Shown: in pieces, positions 22,267 through 37,200 of the stretch
How positions within the stretch are numbered: position 1 is the first letter of the stretch
How the letters are laid out: the number at the start of each line of letters is the position of its first letter
Position numbers and translations under genes: made by a program
Source of the DNA: Capitella teleta
Lineage: Eukaryota > Annelida > Polychaeta > Capitellidae
Length of the DNA: 64,000 bases
Assembly: GCA_000328365.1 (NCBI GenBank)
Contig: KB309171.1
Location: forward strand, 1 to 64,000
Direction of reading: 5' to 3'
Notes under the pieces: generated by a model
The model's input: only the letters and a program-made list of their open reading frames with translations
Database searches by the model: none
Told to the model about the DNA's origin: nothing

Positions 22267-25200
22267 GAAATAATATTCAATTTACGCAAGTAATTGCGCT
22301 AATTACCAACATGACCTTGAAATTCGATGTAATGGATTAGGTTTAGCCCCTTTCAAACGTAATTAATTGTTGTTTATTTTGCAGCTCAGTTAATAGTTAT
22401 CTCCAAATCACTAAATTATTTACAATGGCGGTCCGCACCACAACGTACGCCTTCCTTCAGGTGTTAAATAAGGGGCCCTGAATAACACAGTGGGTTAAAC
22501 CGCTGTCTGCAATCCAATGCCGACCGTGGGGGTCGAGATCCCGGGTTCGAGACCCAATCAGGCCACGGGCGTTATGATTGTGAATTATAATTGTAATCCG
22601 TTATAATTGTAATTCTTCGGTGACCCTGCAGTGCTGCCCAACTGCGTAACAAGGCCGGGCGCTGTGTACTACTGTCTATGGTGGTATGCAGGATAAAGAA
22701 CCCTTGGGATATATCGATAAGAGTAGGGGGAAACCCCGTCCCCGTATCACCCGAATGGGTTGGGTGGAACCATAAAACCCCATCACTCACTCACTCAGGT
22801 GTTAAATAAGTGACGATGTCTGTGGTCCGAACCTTGGATTGTGCGGGGTTCTTGCTCATGTTTCATATGTGCTGATTATTGCATTGAAATTGAATAAAAG
22901 GTTGGAAATCGGCATTTGTGGGTAATTCATTGATCACCAGCTGCGCAAAGACAATCGTCATTTAGAATATTAATATTGTGGGGCAATTAGTTTATATGAG
23001 GTCATGACAGTTCTGCTTCAGTTGACAAGCATTGTTAAAATTTTGACAAAGGCCATAACCCCAATTCTATTTGCGTTCAGCCCTTTTGTTCGAAACTCAG
23101 TTGGGTCTAGTGTTTGCTTGGATAATTACTTTGCTGCCCAGCAGATCATCAACGTTGCGAAAATAGCAAGCAACTTTAAAAGCGTTCAAAGTTAAGGAAC
23201 ATTGCATGAGGATATACATGTATAATGACAATGCAACTTTGCATTGGATCAATAACTAAGATTCACAATTTTTCATTTCTCAATTAAAGTTAATAAAATT
23301 TTATTGAATTAGTATAACATTGGTATGGCACTCATCCAATACTCTTGCATAAGATTACATGAATTATATGAATATCAAGTCAATCGAATGTCCGTTGTAT
23401 TAATGGAAATTTAATCCACTTAATTGAAGTTAATTAATTGAAGTTCTCGCTGAATCTCTTTTGGCCTTTTTGATTCACCAAAGGTGCATTATAATTACTA
23501 TTATAAAACGCTCCATCACAGTAGACCCTAATCACCCTATAGTATATTGCGTCAGAAATATTATACTACTTTCAAATTTGATTAAATTTCAGAAAACTAA
23601 CAGCGATTATTGTGAATACAGGTGTGGGTGGCCTTTTCATTATTCGCACCTGACTAACGAGGCTAATAATCTTGACCAAGAGCCCTTCACATGTGATCAA
23701 AGAAAGATCATTAGCAAATAATGGCTTTATATGACTTGGTTAGGAAACAAGACGTTATTTAATTCTCGTCACATGATATGCTTCCACACAATTATTACAT
23801 AGACAGATTATTTACTTAATGTAAATGACGCCAAAGTTATTTCATGAATGATCTGTTATAAATGTGTACTTGGATGTGATCCAATTCATACAAGTCTATA
23901 ATCTCATTTATTTATATATTATCATGAGTATACATGAAAATCCAATTTGTCACAGTGATGCACGCTATCGAATACGATATATGATATAAATTATTGTGAA
24001 TGAACCGCAAACTATCAAATATTTCAAGATTGTTTGACAAAAATAAAATCGATGCCCCAGGAGAGATCCAGGCATTTAACGGGATTAGACTTGTTCTTTA
24101 CTGATTAGTCTGCTTTTAGAGGTTTAAGAAACCCCGACCAATATGTGTCCAAGAAAACTTTGATCATTTCTCATTGGGCTCTGGTCTGGAAATTTCCAAA
24201 TCCTGATCAAACGATCATGAACCCATCATCCCATGACATGGCAATAGCAAGGTTTATAAAGTTATAAAAACACTATATGCTAATTTTAGTTTATAAAACA
24301 CTATACTAAACTATGCTAATTTACATGCATTGTATAATTCATACATAATTTGATCGAAGGGATTTCAATATCATCATTTCATGCTTATATGTGGCGATTT
24401 ATTTCGTTATTTTCTAGTTTATGGATTGTGTAATATATATAAACTAATAATTGTCATAACTTGAAAAAGCGAACAAATAAAGAATAAATATAAAACCCGA
24501 AGAACCAATGTGCATGTGCAATGTGTCACATGCATGTGTTTATCTCTCATTTGAATGATTATCAACGACCTCTGTGGCATGACCTCGTGACCTTAATATC
24601 CCATGTAACAATCAATCGAATCGATTAATAAACATCAAGGCCGAGGACCTTTCGTCATTAAAACTAAATTAACGGAGATTTATGCCTCGGGCTCGATCCT
24701 TTCCGTGTTATTGGTCCATTCCGCAATTAGCGCATTGAACTGAAATGTGGCCTGGTTTTTAGGCATGGAAAGAGCGCATTGACCTCTTGAAGAGGGTACG
24801 TCAAGGTTCATGAGGGGAAACATTGGGGAGGGGGGGGTGGTGACATTGAATCAAATCAGAAAATGGGTCAGCATGAGTCATAAGGCGCCATAGATCTGTA
24901 AAAGACGAAGTTGATTCATAATCATAACAAATTAGCTCCAAAAATGATGAAGGGGGGACTAGAACTATTTGCAACAGAATTTCTTTTGGTAGGGTCAGGT
25001 ACCTCATGGTGTCAAGTATGCCAGAAAAAAAGTGCACCAAAAACCGAGTTGTGGAAGATATATTCTTTTGGAGTTTTAACATGGTCAATGAAATCGTAAA
25101 CAATGGTATTGTCACTTCCTGAAGGGTTGGCCCCCTCATATAACGTAACCATATATCTCCTGCAATTGGTACTCGAATAATGCATATAATTATTATTATG

Positions 25201-28200
25201 GTATGTGTTGCGCTCAAGAATTATCAAAGGTCAGAGATGAGGATAAATGGCATTAGTTGGCAAATTAGCATGTTAATATTATTTATTACTCACTTATTGA
25301 AGTTCTGATCGGAACCGAGTCAATTAATTAACTTAAGCAGGTATTTTGCAGACGGCAGAATAATTCAATCTACACAGCAAGAGGCGAATAACTATATCAT
25401 AAATCAATTATATAGGTGAATCAATCAATACCAAGAATTTGCTGCGTATAAGGGCACACGTTGTCTGCATGAAAGAATTGTTCGAGGAACAACAGGTATC
25501 GAAGCAAAATGGTTGCACATATAATGCACAACCCTTAATTCTATCACTGGCAAAAGTATATAATAATTATATGCTCTATTGCGTTATTTCCCTCTTCAGC
25601 TGTTCTGGGACAGAGCCAATATGTTACGAGTATCACCCCGACGGCTGGCAGTTTGAATGGCGAAACCCGTCTCACCATCTATGGAGCGGGTATGTCGACC
25701 TCAATCTTTTGATACACTCCGACTCTCTGTTCCAATTATATCAGCCTTTTGTGCACGCATACAATCAAATCTTATTTGCAGGTTTTGCCGAGAGCCAGTT
25801 TGATATGTTTGAGGACGTAGGAAACGTTGTTAGCCTTGTGTCCAAAACACAAATCCTGGACTGCCCAGTGCACAAAGATGGCTCTCACGAGACACAAGTC
25901 ATGTGCTACACTCCGAAGTGAGTTCACATACAAGTGCATACCTAACCTCTTCCTGTGTGCGCTCCCATTTTTAGAGGAATGCCAGCAGATTCATGGACTG
26001 TCCGGGTATCGGTCAACGGGATTTCGATTCCCGAAGGCGATCATTGCGAAGCAAACAATGACTTGTGCAAGTTCGAGGTGAGAATTCACTTGCTACCCCC
26101 AACGAGACATCTAGTCAAACAATATCCACATTCTACAATAAACCTCAATCTTAGTACTCCTGGTTGTTCTCGGCACTGTAATTATATGAGTGTCAAAGAT
26201 GGCATTAGGACGCAGGCCTATCCATTGACACAGCGAACTAATTTAAGTGACACACGCGCCCCGTCTCAGAGAGTGACCCGTTATTTGACCCACTAGGACC
26301 TTCAATCAATAACTGCATTAGTATGTATGAGTTTAATGGCAAAACAGGAGCCACGTGTGGTCGATATATTTGCCATTCCGCTTTCACACGCGAGCATTTC
26401 CTCGCGCGAGACTGCCACATGCGACAGCGGTATTGGCAGAGAGGGGTTTTTACGACTTTGCAATGAACTCTTCTGGTCGAGTAAAACTCTAATGAGGCGA
26501 CCAAGGCCATATATCTGGTTGTCGGGTTGATTGGCACCTTACAAAAATCAATCGGCGAACGGCTAGTCTACTTTGTTTCGCCGGTTGCCTTAGCAACCAC
26601 AACCTTGACATTCGTTTGAGGTAAAATAAAGAGACCATAATTCAGATTAATAGATGAGGTCACCATGAACTCATCACAGTGCATTGACCCCGTGAAGCGG
26701 TCACCTCGCCACACCTATAATATGTAAAACAAGAATCGTTAGTTACTAGCATAGCAATGCAGAGACGTAAATTATAAATGAGATGGAAGAGCGAGATTGA
26801 AAAAAATTGATGTATACATTTATAGACTTGGATATAAATTAGCCAATACTATAGAACTAATAAATTTTAATTTAGAATTGTATAATTCTTCACTGTGCAG
26901 TAAATCTGTCAACTTGGTGCGAGGAGATAAACACACAATATACCACATATAATAATACAGTTGCTTTTCCTACTGGTTGTATTATCGGCATATACGGTGT
27001 CATAAATTAATATAATTGGGAGATACATTTTAAGTCTATTTAACCCGAAACTAAAAAGCATATAATGTCCCATTAGCTCAGTCAGTCCCAGAACCCAAAT
27101 CCGACGATTGTGGGTTCGATTCCCTTTCGGACACTTAATTACAGTTGGTGTCAGCTGGGGCGTTGGTCATTCAGCGTCGCTTTTATCGATGGATTTAATT
27201 GTGGTCTACCTCATGTACGCGCGTATATTATTATTGCAGTCGAAAGACGCAAACACCCCGAAGATCAACTACATCCGACCAACTTCTGGGGAACCAGGTA
27301 TGAATGGAGCCTCGCACTCGTGTCTGCTTTTACCACCCCGCCCCTCTCCAACAGGCACAGTCATCCAGATAAACGGCTTGATGTTCACCAACAAATTTGA
27401 AACCAACAAAGCGGCTTCCTGCAACGGAAACACGGAACGTATTCTCCGAGTTTACGTCGGAAGTAAGCTGTGCGAGATCCGCGTTCCTGACGGAAATGAC
27501 GAATAGTAATAAGAATATTTCACAATGAAATTGCTTTGAGGCAAATTTCCTCGTTTTTCTAGTTACGGGCTCGGGTTGGATGCTGACTGTGCCAAACCGA
27601 CCACGAAGGCCAATGACCTCTGTCTGGCGAAGGACTGTGATTCTGATTGGGGTTTCCTGAAGTGCTTGACGGGTGGAACTTATGTCGGTTGGTCATCCTA
27701 GTCAGAGGACTCTGCTGCACAATGAAATTTTATCTCTTTCAGGTTACCAGAATGTCAGTTTCATCCTAAGTGGCCCATATGGAAGGTAAGGCTGCGCTGT
27801 CTTCTTTCCTGCTCTTTTTTTTTTTTCTTGCTCTTTGAATAAGAATGAAATTCATTGTTCATACGCAATTTTATCGCAGATCATTGGGTGAAATGGATGT
27901 GATGCGATACAACGCCCTTGGTAAACTGTCCATGTACGAAACTTACGCTGGTGAGTGTTATATATACTAATACACCTGCCAACATGTTACCGTAACCTTA
28001 ATGAATTGCTTTCAGTCGTCAACAGCATCTCACCATCCGTTGGCAGTGTGGTTGGAGGAACATACCTGACCGTTAATGGACAGAACTTTGACGACACAGA
28101 CGCTCCCATTGAAGTACTCGTTGGAGGTATCTCGATTCTAATGTGAAAATCACCTATGCTGAACACAAATTCACAGGAGTTCCATGTTCTGTCATGAAAT

Positions 28201-31200
28201 TTTCGGACACACAAATCATCTGCGTGACTCCAGAACAACCTGACTTCCTCTCCGGCATTGGTGATTCGGAGTAATAAATTTCAGTTTTGCAATTATATTT
28301 TTGGGCACCCACCAGGAAACCGTGGCATCATCAAGGAATTCTTCAACGACACCGACCCGTCCGATAGAACAACGTACAACAAAGGCATCTCAGACATCGC
28401 CAACTTCACGAACCCTCGCGGAGAGCAGCACTTAGAGGCCCTCGAATGGAAACTCGGAGGGGGAGGCATAGGGCATAATTATTACGCCACCCGGCACAGG
28501 GGCTACCTAGTTCCCCCTGCTGATGGTCAATATGAATTTTTCGTCCGTGGCGACGACAAGGTCCAGTTGTACGTCAGCCCCAATGATAACCCAAGCAATA
28601 TGGTAAGACTGATGAATGGCGTATTACATAACCAAATCACGCGTGTTTAAAGGTTTTGAGAGCCCAGGCAGATTTATATACAGCCGACTACACAACTTTA
28701 CCCTCGCAAAGATCAGGCAGAATGAGTTTGGAAAAGGGCATGAAGTAAGAAAGATGTGATCCTTAAATGTTTGTTGTGATTGGGATATCAATGTATTTAG
28801 ATACTACTTTGAGCTTGTGCAATTGGAGGGGACTGGTTCAGCCAGTGTTTACATGAAGCTTCACTTGTACAACACGGCTTTCGAGGGACGACAAGCTGGA
28901 AACGTGTTCAATGAAGTGCAGCAGGTTAAAATTACATCTACGGTTACTGACGAAACCACCGTGAGTAAACATTTAGCTCGCATACGTGCACTGATAAACG
29001 CTACCAATTCCAGCGCTTCTCACCCAGTAGTCTGACTGCGGCTACGCCTAAAGATGAAGTTCAAACTCTGCAAATCTCCTCTGCAAACCCTGGGGCTGTA
29101 TTCAGGTTGGGTCTCTACGGAGCATTCACGGGTAAGTGATTGAACCAAACAAACTGTGTTTACTATATCATCGTTTGATCATACAGAGGCTTTGCCTGTT
29201 GCCAGCCCGGGGTCCTCGGTACAGTCGGCACTCGGGAAGTTACCGTCGCTGCATGGATTTACCGTTACGGTAACCGCTGCCTCCATTAAAGATGGTATGT
29301 CGTATGCTGTGACCCTGAAAGGGGACGGAGGTTAGTCTACACTTCTAGAAGATATAGGGAAATTTTGGTGCACAAATTTCTTATGTACATGTCTATAGGA
29401 GACTGGCCTCCAATTGAGGTGATCGCAGGGAATGATGAATCTGAAGGTAGCATCACTTCTGATGTTCAGGAGACAAAGACTGGCGTGGCGTCCGATGCTT
29501 ATTACCAGCTAAGCTTTGGGGGAGCACCAACCGCATCTATTGCCAAAGATGCGACCGCTACCCAGGTAGGAGATCTGATTGATCACGCCTGGAACGCATA
29601 CCTTATGTTATCTCAGGTGCAAACAGCAATCGAGGAATCGATGGCAGTGAGATGTCCAGCCAAAATTACAACAGGCCCCAACAGACAACATTTCTTCACG
29701 TACGAGACTGCGGTCACTACAATGCAGTATGTGTCTGGGATACGTGTGTCTGACATCGTGCCTTTTTGTGGGAGATATTCGCTCAAAAATCCCGCGTATT
29801 TGTTCGGATTCTTCGGAACCACTCCGTCATTTGATGCTCAGAGGAAAGGAAAGGTGTGACGCTGCTTGAATTAGCTTGCATCGATGACAATAACTTTCCT
29901 GATAGATTTGCTTTGCATACCAAGGCCAATTGAAGCAGAGGATTGATGTTTACCACACGTATACTGCCAATGGTATTCCTAAGACTGCTTGGGATGTTTT
30001 TGATGCCGATTTGTCCATCACTGATGGGTAAGCATGCATTATTACATATTGTAGCTCTGTCAAATAATGAAGTACTATAATCTTCATTAATCAGTTGGGG
30101 CTATACCTGCTTCGATATGTTTGCTGCAATGATCGCCAAGAGGTCAGCCACCACTGGCTCCATGGTGCATCGCATCACTTTATGGAAGGAAGATGGTGTT
30201 GATGATGATTTCTATGTAGACGAGGTGTACATTGGGGGCAATATGCTCGTCCAGCCCAACGAGGGACCAGGTGGGTCAACCGAGCGTTGATCATTATACG
30301 TCAATGGCTTAATAAAACCAGGTTTGGCGAAGTATGAGCGTTTGGTCCCGGACCGCTGGATCATGGACACCGTGTCAGTTACTGGAGATCCGAATGAATT
30401 CACAGTCAACATGAAAATAATGAACTGCGAAAGCAATATTCCCCTCATGTCTCTTGCTCGGACTGCTGCGGCTGTGACGCCGACACGTGACTCCACAGCC
30501 TCTCCTGCGGTCACTGGCTCCTTCGACCTGACATTCAGAGGTCAAACCCTTACAGGTATTGCGGCTGACATGGAAGCGGAAGATTTGAAATCTCGCCTTG
30601 AGACTCTGGAAGGACTCGGGCAGGTGACGGTTACTCGCACTGGAACGTGTGCTGGCTACATCTGGAATGTCGAATTAGTTGAGGGTGCTCCAGGAGACCA
30701 CCCAGAGATGACGGTGAGAGTTATTGTGCGTCGGTTAACGAGCGGTTTTCAAGAGTTCTCCGTCTCAGGCTGATGGCAGTTCCATCCGTGGTACTGATGC
30801 GGCTGTGACGATCTTGACGATACAAGATGGAGGAGTTTCATTTGATCCTCTGCGTGGTGATATGATGCGCACTCACAGCGATACGTCTCAGGTAATAGAA
30901 TATAAATATTGAAGGAATTCATATCATGAATTTCATCCATGTGAAGGTTGCGGTGACGATCAATCAAATTCCTAGCAAATGTAGTGGCGATTGTACTTTT
31001 GAGTGGACGAACGCTGCCACTCCTACCATTTCGGCAATTGATCCCGCATCTGGTATGCTGCATTGTATTGCTATTTGTAGACATTATGTTGTGGTTTGTC
31101 TTATCTTCAGGCTCAGAAGTGGCTTCAACATCTTTGACCATCACCGGCACAGGTTTCAGTACTGCCATCAACAATGTCAGCATTGGGAATACTGAGTGCA

Positions 31201-34200
31201 CCGTCACATCACAAACTGCCACAGAAATTCAGTGCAATGTTGGCCAAGGTCCAGCCGGCCCACACAAGGTTCTGGTTAATGTTGGGGACAAAGGGTTAGC
31301 CGACCACGTTGGAGGGTCATTCGATTTCACCTACAACTTCCAAGTGGCATCCATTGATCCTACATCAGGCAGCGAAGCCGGTTTGTGTCAAAGAAGGCTT
31401 CATTTACTATTTGATAATATTTATTCAAATTGCAGGAGGTACACTGCTTACTATAACTGGAACAGGTTTTGGGGATATCCTCAACGTTACTATTGACTCC
31501 AATTTCTGTGATGTCCAGTCAAGTTCATACGAAGCTATTGTTTGTTTGACTCCTCTTGGGGTGAGTTTATCATGGAAGTGCGTAAGAATAGCAGTATCTA
31601 AATTAAGAATTGGAATATACTTATTCATTGTGAAATCAGATGGCAACAAGACGCTAGCTTTATTGAACCCTCTATGTTATTGTAGTCTGGTTCAAACCAC
31701 CCTGTTGTTATCTCTGATGGAATCAACGCCGCCAACGGGCCTGGATTCACGTACGACAACGGTCTAACTCCAACAGTAACTGCTATCAGCACCACCGTTG
31801 GGGCTGTGGAAGGAGGAACTGACATCACCATCACGGGAACAACCCTAGGCGCTTCAGCCCCCAACGCTAACGCCATCACATTGGGAGGCACTGCATTGGA
31901 CATCATTTCCTGGAGTGACACTTCCATCGAAGCAAAGTTACCTTCATTGGGCCCAGGCACGTACTTGCTGGTCTTTAACTTGGATGACGGTTATGCTGAC
32001 ATCAGGTGAGTTACGCCAACCAATCCAATCATGCTAAGACTCAAAGAATATTCAAAAGATTAATCAACCGCATATAGGTCTAAATCACAAGCAGAGTTTC
32101 TTTCTTTCAACCTATACGTCAATTGTGCATTATTTTACGCAGCGCAATCTCAGCGATCACTTACGCTCTAACGGTGACCGGTATCAGTCCCGAAACTGGA
32201 TCCCTGCAAGGCGGATCAAAGATCACCATTGTTGGATCTGGATTCAGTCTGAACAACTCAGTTAATTCCGTGATGCTGGGTGAAGTTGAATGTTTGATCG
32301 TCTCATCAAGTGAAACCGAGATTGAGTGCATCACCGGCAGCTCCTCGGAGACCTACAATGTCGACAACCAGGGAGTCAGCGCCTGTTAGTTCTCTTTATT
32401 ATTAGTTCCCTCAACGTACAAGATTACAGCGGATCATTGATACATACAATCATAAATTTTGACCATTATTTAGAGTCTTATTTTGCAGCGCATGGCCAAG
32501 GATATGAATGGAGCCCTAAACTGCTCAACATTCAAGTTGGCGATACAGTTCGGTGGTCCTGGTTCACTGCAGAGTTCTTGACGGGTATAGCCTACAGAGT
32601 GGAACGAACTGCAACGGAAACGTCGAGTGAATACGCCGGCAGCGGCTTCAAAAGTGGAACTGTAGGAACACGACAAGGTAAGACAGTGGTATCTAACTAA
32701 TCTAAGGGACAATGTTGCGATAAGCCACACAGGGAAAAAAAAAGATTAGTCATCGTATTGCTATACAGATTAAGCCCAATAGAAGTCCATCTAATGCATA
32801 TTAAAGATTTTATGCTTTTCAATGAAGTGCACTTTTCAGAGAAAGTGTTACAAAACAGATTGCAGCGTAAAATATACGCAAATCTCAGAGAAATAAATAC
32901 CTGGTATGGATAGGTTATCATTTCATGCTGCCATCCCTATCATTTTAAATACAATTTTGTCGACGTTGATACCGATTTATCTGAATCAGAAGAATGAACC
33001 CATAATTCGGCGATGTTTTGATTATTTTCCCTTTGAGCCCCTGACTACGGATGAGCATCATTTGAATGCCCAAATAAGGCACCGCTCTCATGATTGAGTA
33101 GGCCGGCCTTACAATGCAGTGCATACTAGTGAGAATACATCGTACAGTAAAAAAAAAAAAAAAATTGACTGTTGGAACGATGGAGGTGTTGGTAATTAAT
33201 GTCGCCAAGCAGCTATGACCATTTCAGCAATTTGTGTTTGAGAATATGTTGTTACAATCCAAATGCACCCTTCTCTCGTTATTCTGGTACGTAGCATATC
33301 GCGTAATGTAACGACCTACTCAAGAAATAACAACAAAGAAAAAGATAAAAGACATATGAGGTGAAAAACTCACTAAAATCACATTTTGTCACGGAATAGT
33401 ACGATGCTGCGCAGCGAGCGGCGAACGGCAGAAAATGCGCGCGAAATATACTTTGGCGCCAGTCGTTTAAATCGTACGCATTATTAATTATCTTCGTGCA
33501 ATCAATACTTTTCTTCTTAAATTACTATTATAGAATAAACTAACTATATTATATTATTTGTAAGGGTTTGTAGCACTAATGTTTATCTACTAAAATCAAT
33601 ACAAAGCAGCGCCACGCAACAGATATGACATTCAACAAAGATGGTTCAGGGGCCCACCTGATTACGCACACACAGAAGCTTTTCGCGATCACTTACCACT
33701 CAAATTTAGATGTAAATGTTCCTTCCTCATTCGAAATTGACGTTTTATACGATTTATTTGCATAAATGGGTGCATAATAACCTACTCAATTCATACCAGT
33801 TATTTATTTTTTTATTAATTGATAAATTTTAGCAAATATTAAAATTTTGTTCTCAACATGGAGTAGATAGACTACTTTTGGCCCACTCTGTATAATTATG
33901 CCCATAAACAAATTGCTCATGTGTCACATTGCATTCTTCAGGAGTGTACGAATATCAGTTCACAAATGTTGGTACGTTCTACTATTGGAGCGGATGTGTT
34001 GATGACGGCTGCACTATCAAAATGCGAGGAACCGTGAAAGTCACTGCAGATTCATCTGTTGCGGCAGATTTGTCTGTTAAAGTGAACGGCTTTGAGGCTA
34101 ACTACAACGGTGGTTCTAAGCGCAGAAAGAAGAGAAGTAAGTTGGCAAACATCGCTATCTCTCGTCTCTTCTAAATCATTTAACATATCTTAATTTGTAT

Positions 34201-37200
34201 AATGGAATATTGACACTTGTTGATATAAATTATTATAGTTTTAATATTGCACTGTCATAATTATCTTCAGGTGCATGTCCGGATGTCTCTGGACCCAAAA
34301 CAGGATGCTCTGACTCGTCCATAAGCGGTGGTGCAAATTCCATTGTATACACCTACGCTGCCTGCTCTACGCCAGATATCAGCGCCATCAGCCCAACTGA
34401 AGGCACTAGCACTACAGTACGTAATGACCCTTTCCTAGGAAGCATATTGCTATGGCTGATTTCTAGGTTATCACAATCACTGGCACTGGATTAGGCACAG
34501 ACAACTGTCAGAATGAAGTGACCATCAATGGCAAAGAGTGCGTTCTATCTACCAGCTCTGAAACTCAACTGACGTGCACTCTGGACCCCGCTGATTCAGT
34601 CCAAGTAAGAGACAATGATCACTAATAAAGTTAAAAACGAATGCGGTTGGAATAAAGCTGACCAGCCATTTTATATATATCTAGAATTGTAGCACACAAT
34701 GTTTGAGATGAATATTATTTTGCATGGCCACTGTATAATTATTGCACGATACATTTATTTCAGGTCGGAGTACCTTATACGGTGGTCACCAATGTTCTCG
34801 GACGTGGAAAAGCTTTGAATAAGATTACTGACGTTATAGATCGAAGTTTCGTGTTAAAACCCCTCATTACTTCCATCAGTCCAGCTTCAGGATCAACTGC
34901 CGGGGGCACTGAGCTGACCATCACTGGCAACGGGTTCTCTTCATCTGCTGCACTGACCTCTGTCACTATTGGCGGGGCTGCATGCGCTATTTCTTCTCTG
35001 ACGTACACTGAAATCGTTTGCACCACCGGCAATGCATTCGCGGGAACTGAAGATATTGTGCTCCAAGTTTATTCCAATGGGGTTCCCGTACCGGCAGATT
35101 GTGCAGGCAGTTGTACCTTTGAGTATTCAACTGGCGTCTCTCCAACAGTCACTGCAGTAAGTCCAACGATTATTTCATCAGCTTCAACCACTCTGACCAT
35201 AACTGGCACAAATTTCGGGACTGTGACTGGCGATGCTGTTGTTATGGTGGGTGATACTTCTTGCACTGCATTAACAGTGACCGCTACTCAGATTGAGTGT
35301 GATGCTGGTCAGCCAGTTGTAGGTGTCCAGCCCTTCAAATTGACCATTGCAAACATCGGCTATGCTGTCTCTTCTGTTGCGTCCATTACTGTGCAGAATG
35401 TTGTCACTTCTGTCACACCCTCCACGGGAAGTGTTCTTGGTGGCACTCTGCTGACAATAGTAGGTCTTGGTTATAAATCCGGCGATACTACAGTCAATGT
35501 TGGAGCGAATGGGTGTCCCGTGGAGTCGGTGACTCCTGTCCAAATTGTTTGCACAGCTCCACCAGCGACAGATAGCAGCGAAGACAGCACAGTAACAGTT
35601 TCAGTAACTTCTAATTCAGTCATCTTCACGGACACTCCTTCATATGATTACGCGTTGGCACAGACTCCTGCCATCACGGGCATCACTCCTTCCTCTGGAT
35701 CTCCTGGAGATTCGGTTACGATTGCAGGGACTGGATTTGGCTCTACCCAAGCAGATGTGACGGTGCATGTTGGTAATGGCGAGTGCACCGTGACTGCAGT
35801 TACTGAGACATCACTAGAATGCACGCTGGGCTCAAACGCAGCTGGAACTTTCTCGGTTTCAGTCCACATCAGCGGCAAAGGTTTAGCTTCTGGTGGTTCA
35901 GACCACCAGTTCACCTACTCTCTGTCAATTGCGTCAATCAGTCCATCTACCGGAAGCTTTGGTGGTGGACAGGTCATTACGATTACTGGGTCTGGTTATG
36001 AGGATAGCTCCACCTCAGTGGCTATCTGTGGGGAATCGTGCCTTGTGAATTCTACAGTTACAACAACCACGATTGAATGTATAACACCTGCTCATACCAG
36101 TAAGTAAACTTTTTAATATAACTCAATCAAATATCATGGAGTTCATCTACAGCTGGAGGAGGAAATCAGGATTGTGATGTTGTGGTCAATTCTGGAAATG
36201 CCACAGTTACAGAATCTGACGGCTACACGTATGACACATCTGTCACTCCTGATATCACCTCTGTGACACCGGCGCGAGGAGGAACGGGAGGAGGAACGTC
36301 TCTTACTATTGCGGGTTCTAACTTTGGGTGAGAATTTTACAATTAGATTTTTCGATAAATGGATAACACATTTTACACAAACTTTTTCTTGAACATGTTT
36401 TGATATGCAGAACAAACCAAGGCGACATCAGTGTTAGCATTGACGGCGTAGATTGCCCGCTGAACGATTTGACTGATACAGAAATTGTCTGCACTACAGG
36501 GGCCCACCGGGGGGCAGTCCATACCAAAGTTCGTGTGGAGAAAGGCAACGACGGAATTGCAACTCAGGTTGAGCATAAATATTGATGACAACTATTCATA
36601 CATCCCCCTGTTTTTCCATCTTATAGGATTCGGCAGGCTTCTTTTACGTCGATGTGTGGTCCTCGTTGTGGACCTGGGGTGGCGGCCCACTGCCAACTAC
36701 TGGCGATTTCATCGTAATTCCCAAAGGAATGACTGTTCTGCTCGATGTCGACACTCCTGTTCTACTTTACTTGCTGATCCAAGGTTGGTTTAAAGTACTC
36801 GTATTTGAATGTAGCATGGTTTTAATTCAGATCAACTCTTGTTCAAGTATCAGCCTTTGTGTACTTAGACTGCATAAAAATACATTTGATTTTTGTTAGA
36901 ACATTCTATATGCATTGGTATTCTCTTTTAGAACATTAGAAGTGACATTATTATATGAACTTCAGGTGGTGAGCTGATATTTGATGAGAAAGACGTTGAG
37001 CTGAACGCTCGAAATATTCTTATCACTGACGATGGACTTCTGCAGGTATGTTCAGAGTCTGGTTATCAATTGCATGAAGCTCAATCTACCACACATGGAA
37101 GGTTGGAACCGCCGAGGAACCATTTCAACACAAAGGGAAGATCACGTTGCACGGTGTTAGCACTGATAAAGAAATGCCCATCTACGGCACCAAATGCATA

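Larger units (their letters stand above)
20402..25599. other. Intron 1 of PKHD1L1, repeat-bearing
   Basis: At 5.2 kb this is by far the largest intron of the gene. It holds the SINE copies, the foldback at 21589 and the minisatellite at 21801 listed separately. The first introns of animal genes often carry enhancers. No additional coding exon is needed between exons 1 and 2. Confidence 0.7.
20350..28260 (+). other. PKHD1L1: PKHD1L1 exons 1-11: signal peptide and IPT 1-3
   Basis: Exons: 20350-20401, 25600-25689, 25782-25917, 25975-26077, 27240-27297, 27355-27505, 27563-27687, 27743-27785, 27880-27950, 28016-28126 and 28177-28260. Exon 1 encodes a hydrophobic leader starting MFASRAATVVLLCSF and ends in phase 1, as is common for signal-peptide exons. 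IPT openings are VTSITPTAGSLNGETRLTI, INYIRPTSGEPGTVIQI and VNSISPSVGSVVGGTYLTV. The second IPT keeps the conserved LRVYVG and YGLGLD blocks seen in vertebrate PKHD1L1. Exon 6 ends GAATA just before GTAATA; ignoring that donor would read a false stop. Confidence 0.9.
32489..34136 (+). other. PKHD1L1: PKHD1L1 exons 28-29: cupredoxin-like domain and polybasic site
   Basis: Exons 32489-32677 and 33942-34136 are split by a 1.26-kb intron, unusually long for this gene. The fold signature is LLNIQVGDTVRWSW, then a loop and GTFYYWSGCVDD, matching the LNVSVGDTVAWHW and GIHYYSSGYVD pattern of vertebrate PKHD1L1, which resembles a plastocyanin-like barrel. The segment ends in SKRRKKRS (about residues 1490-1497), a possible proprotein-convertase site. 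Confidence 0.8.

Noticed and set aside
27066-27133. Functional tRNA gene
   Set aside because: A and B boxes and an acceptor-like stem exist, but the anticodon arm is poor and the middle resembles the local SINE head.
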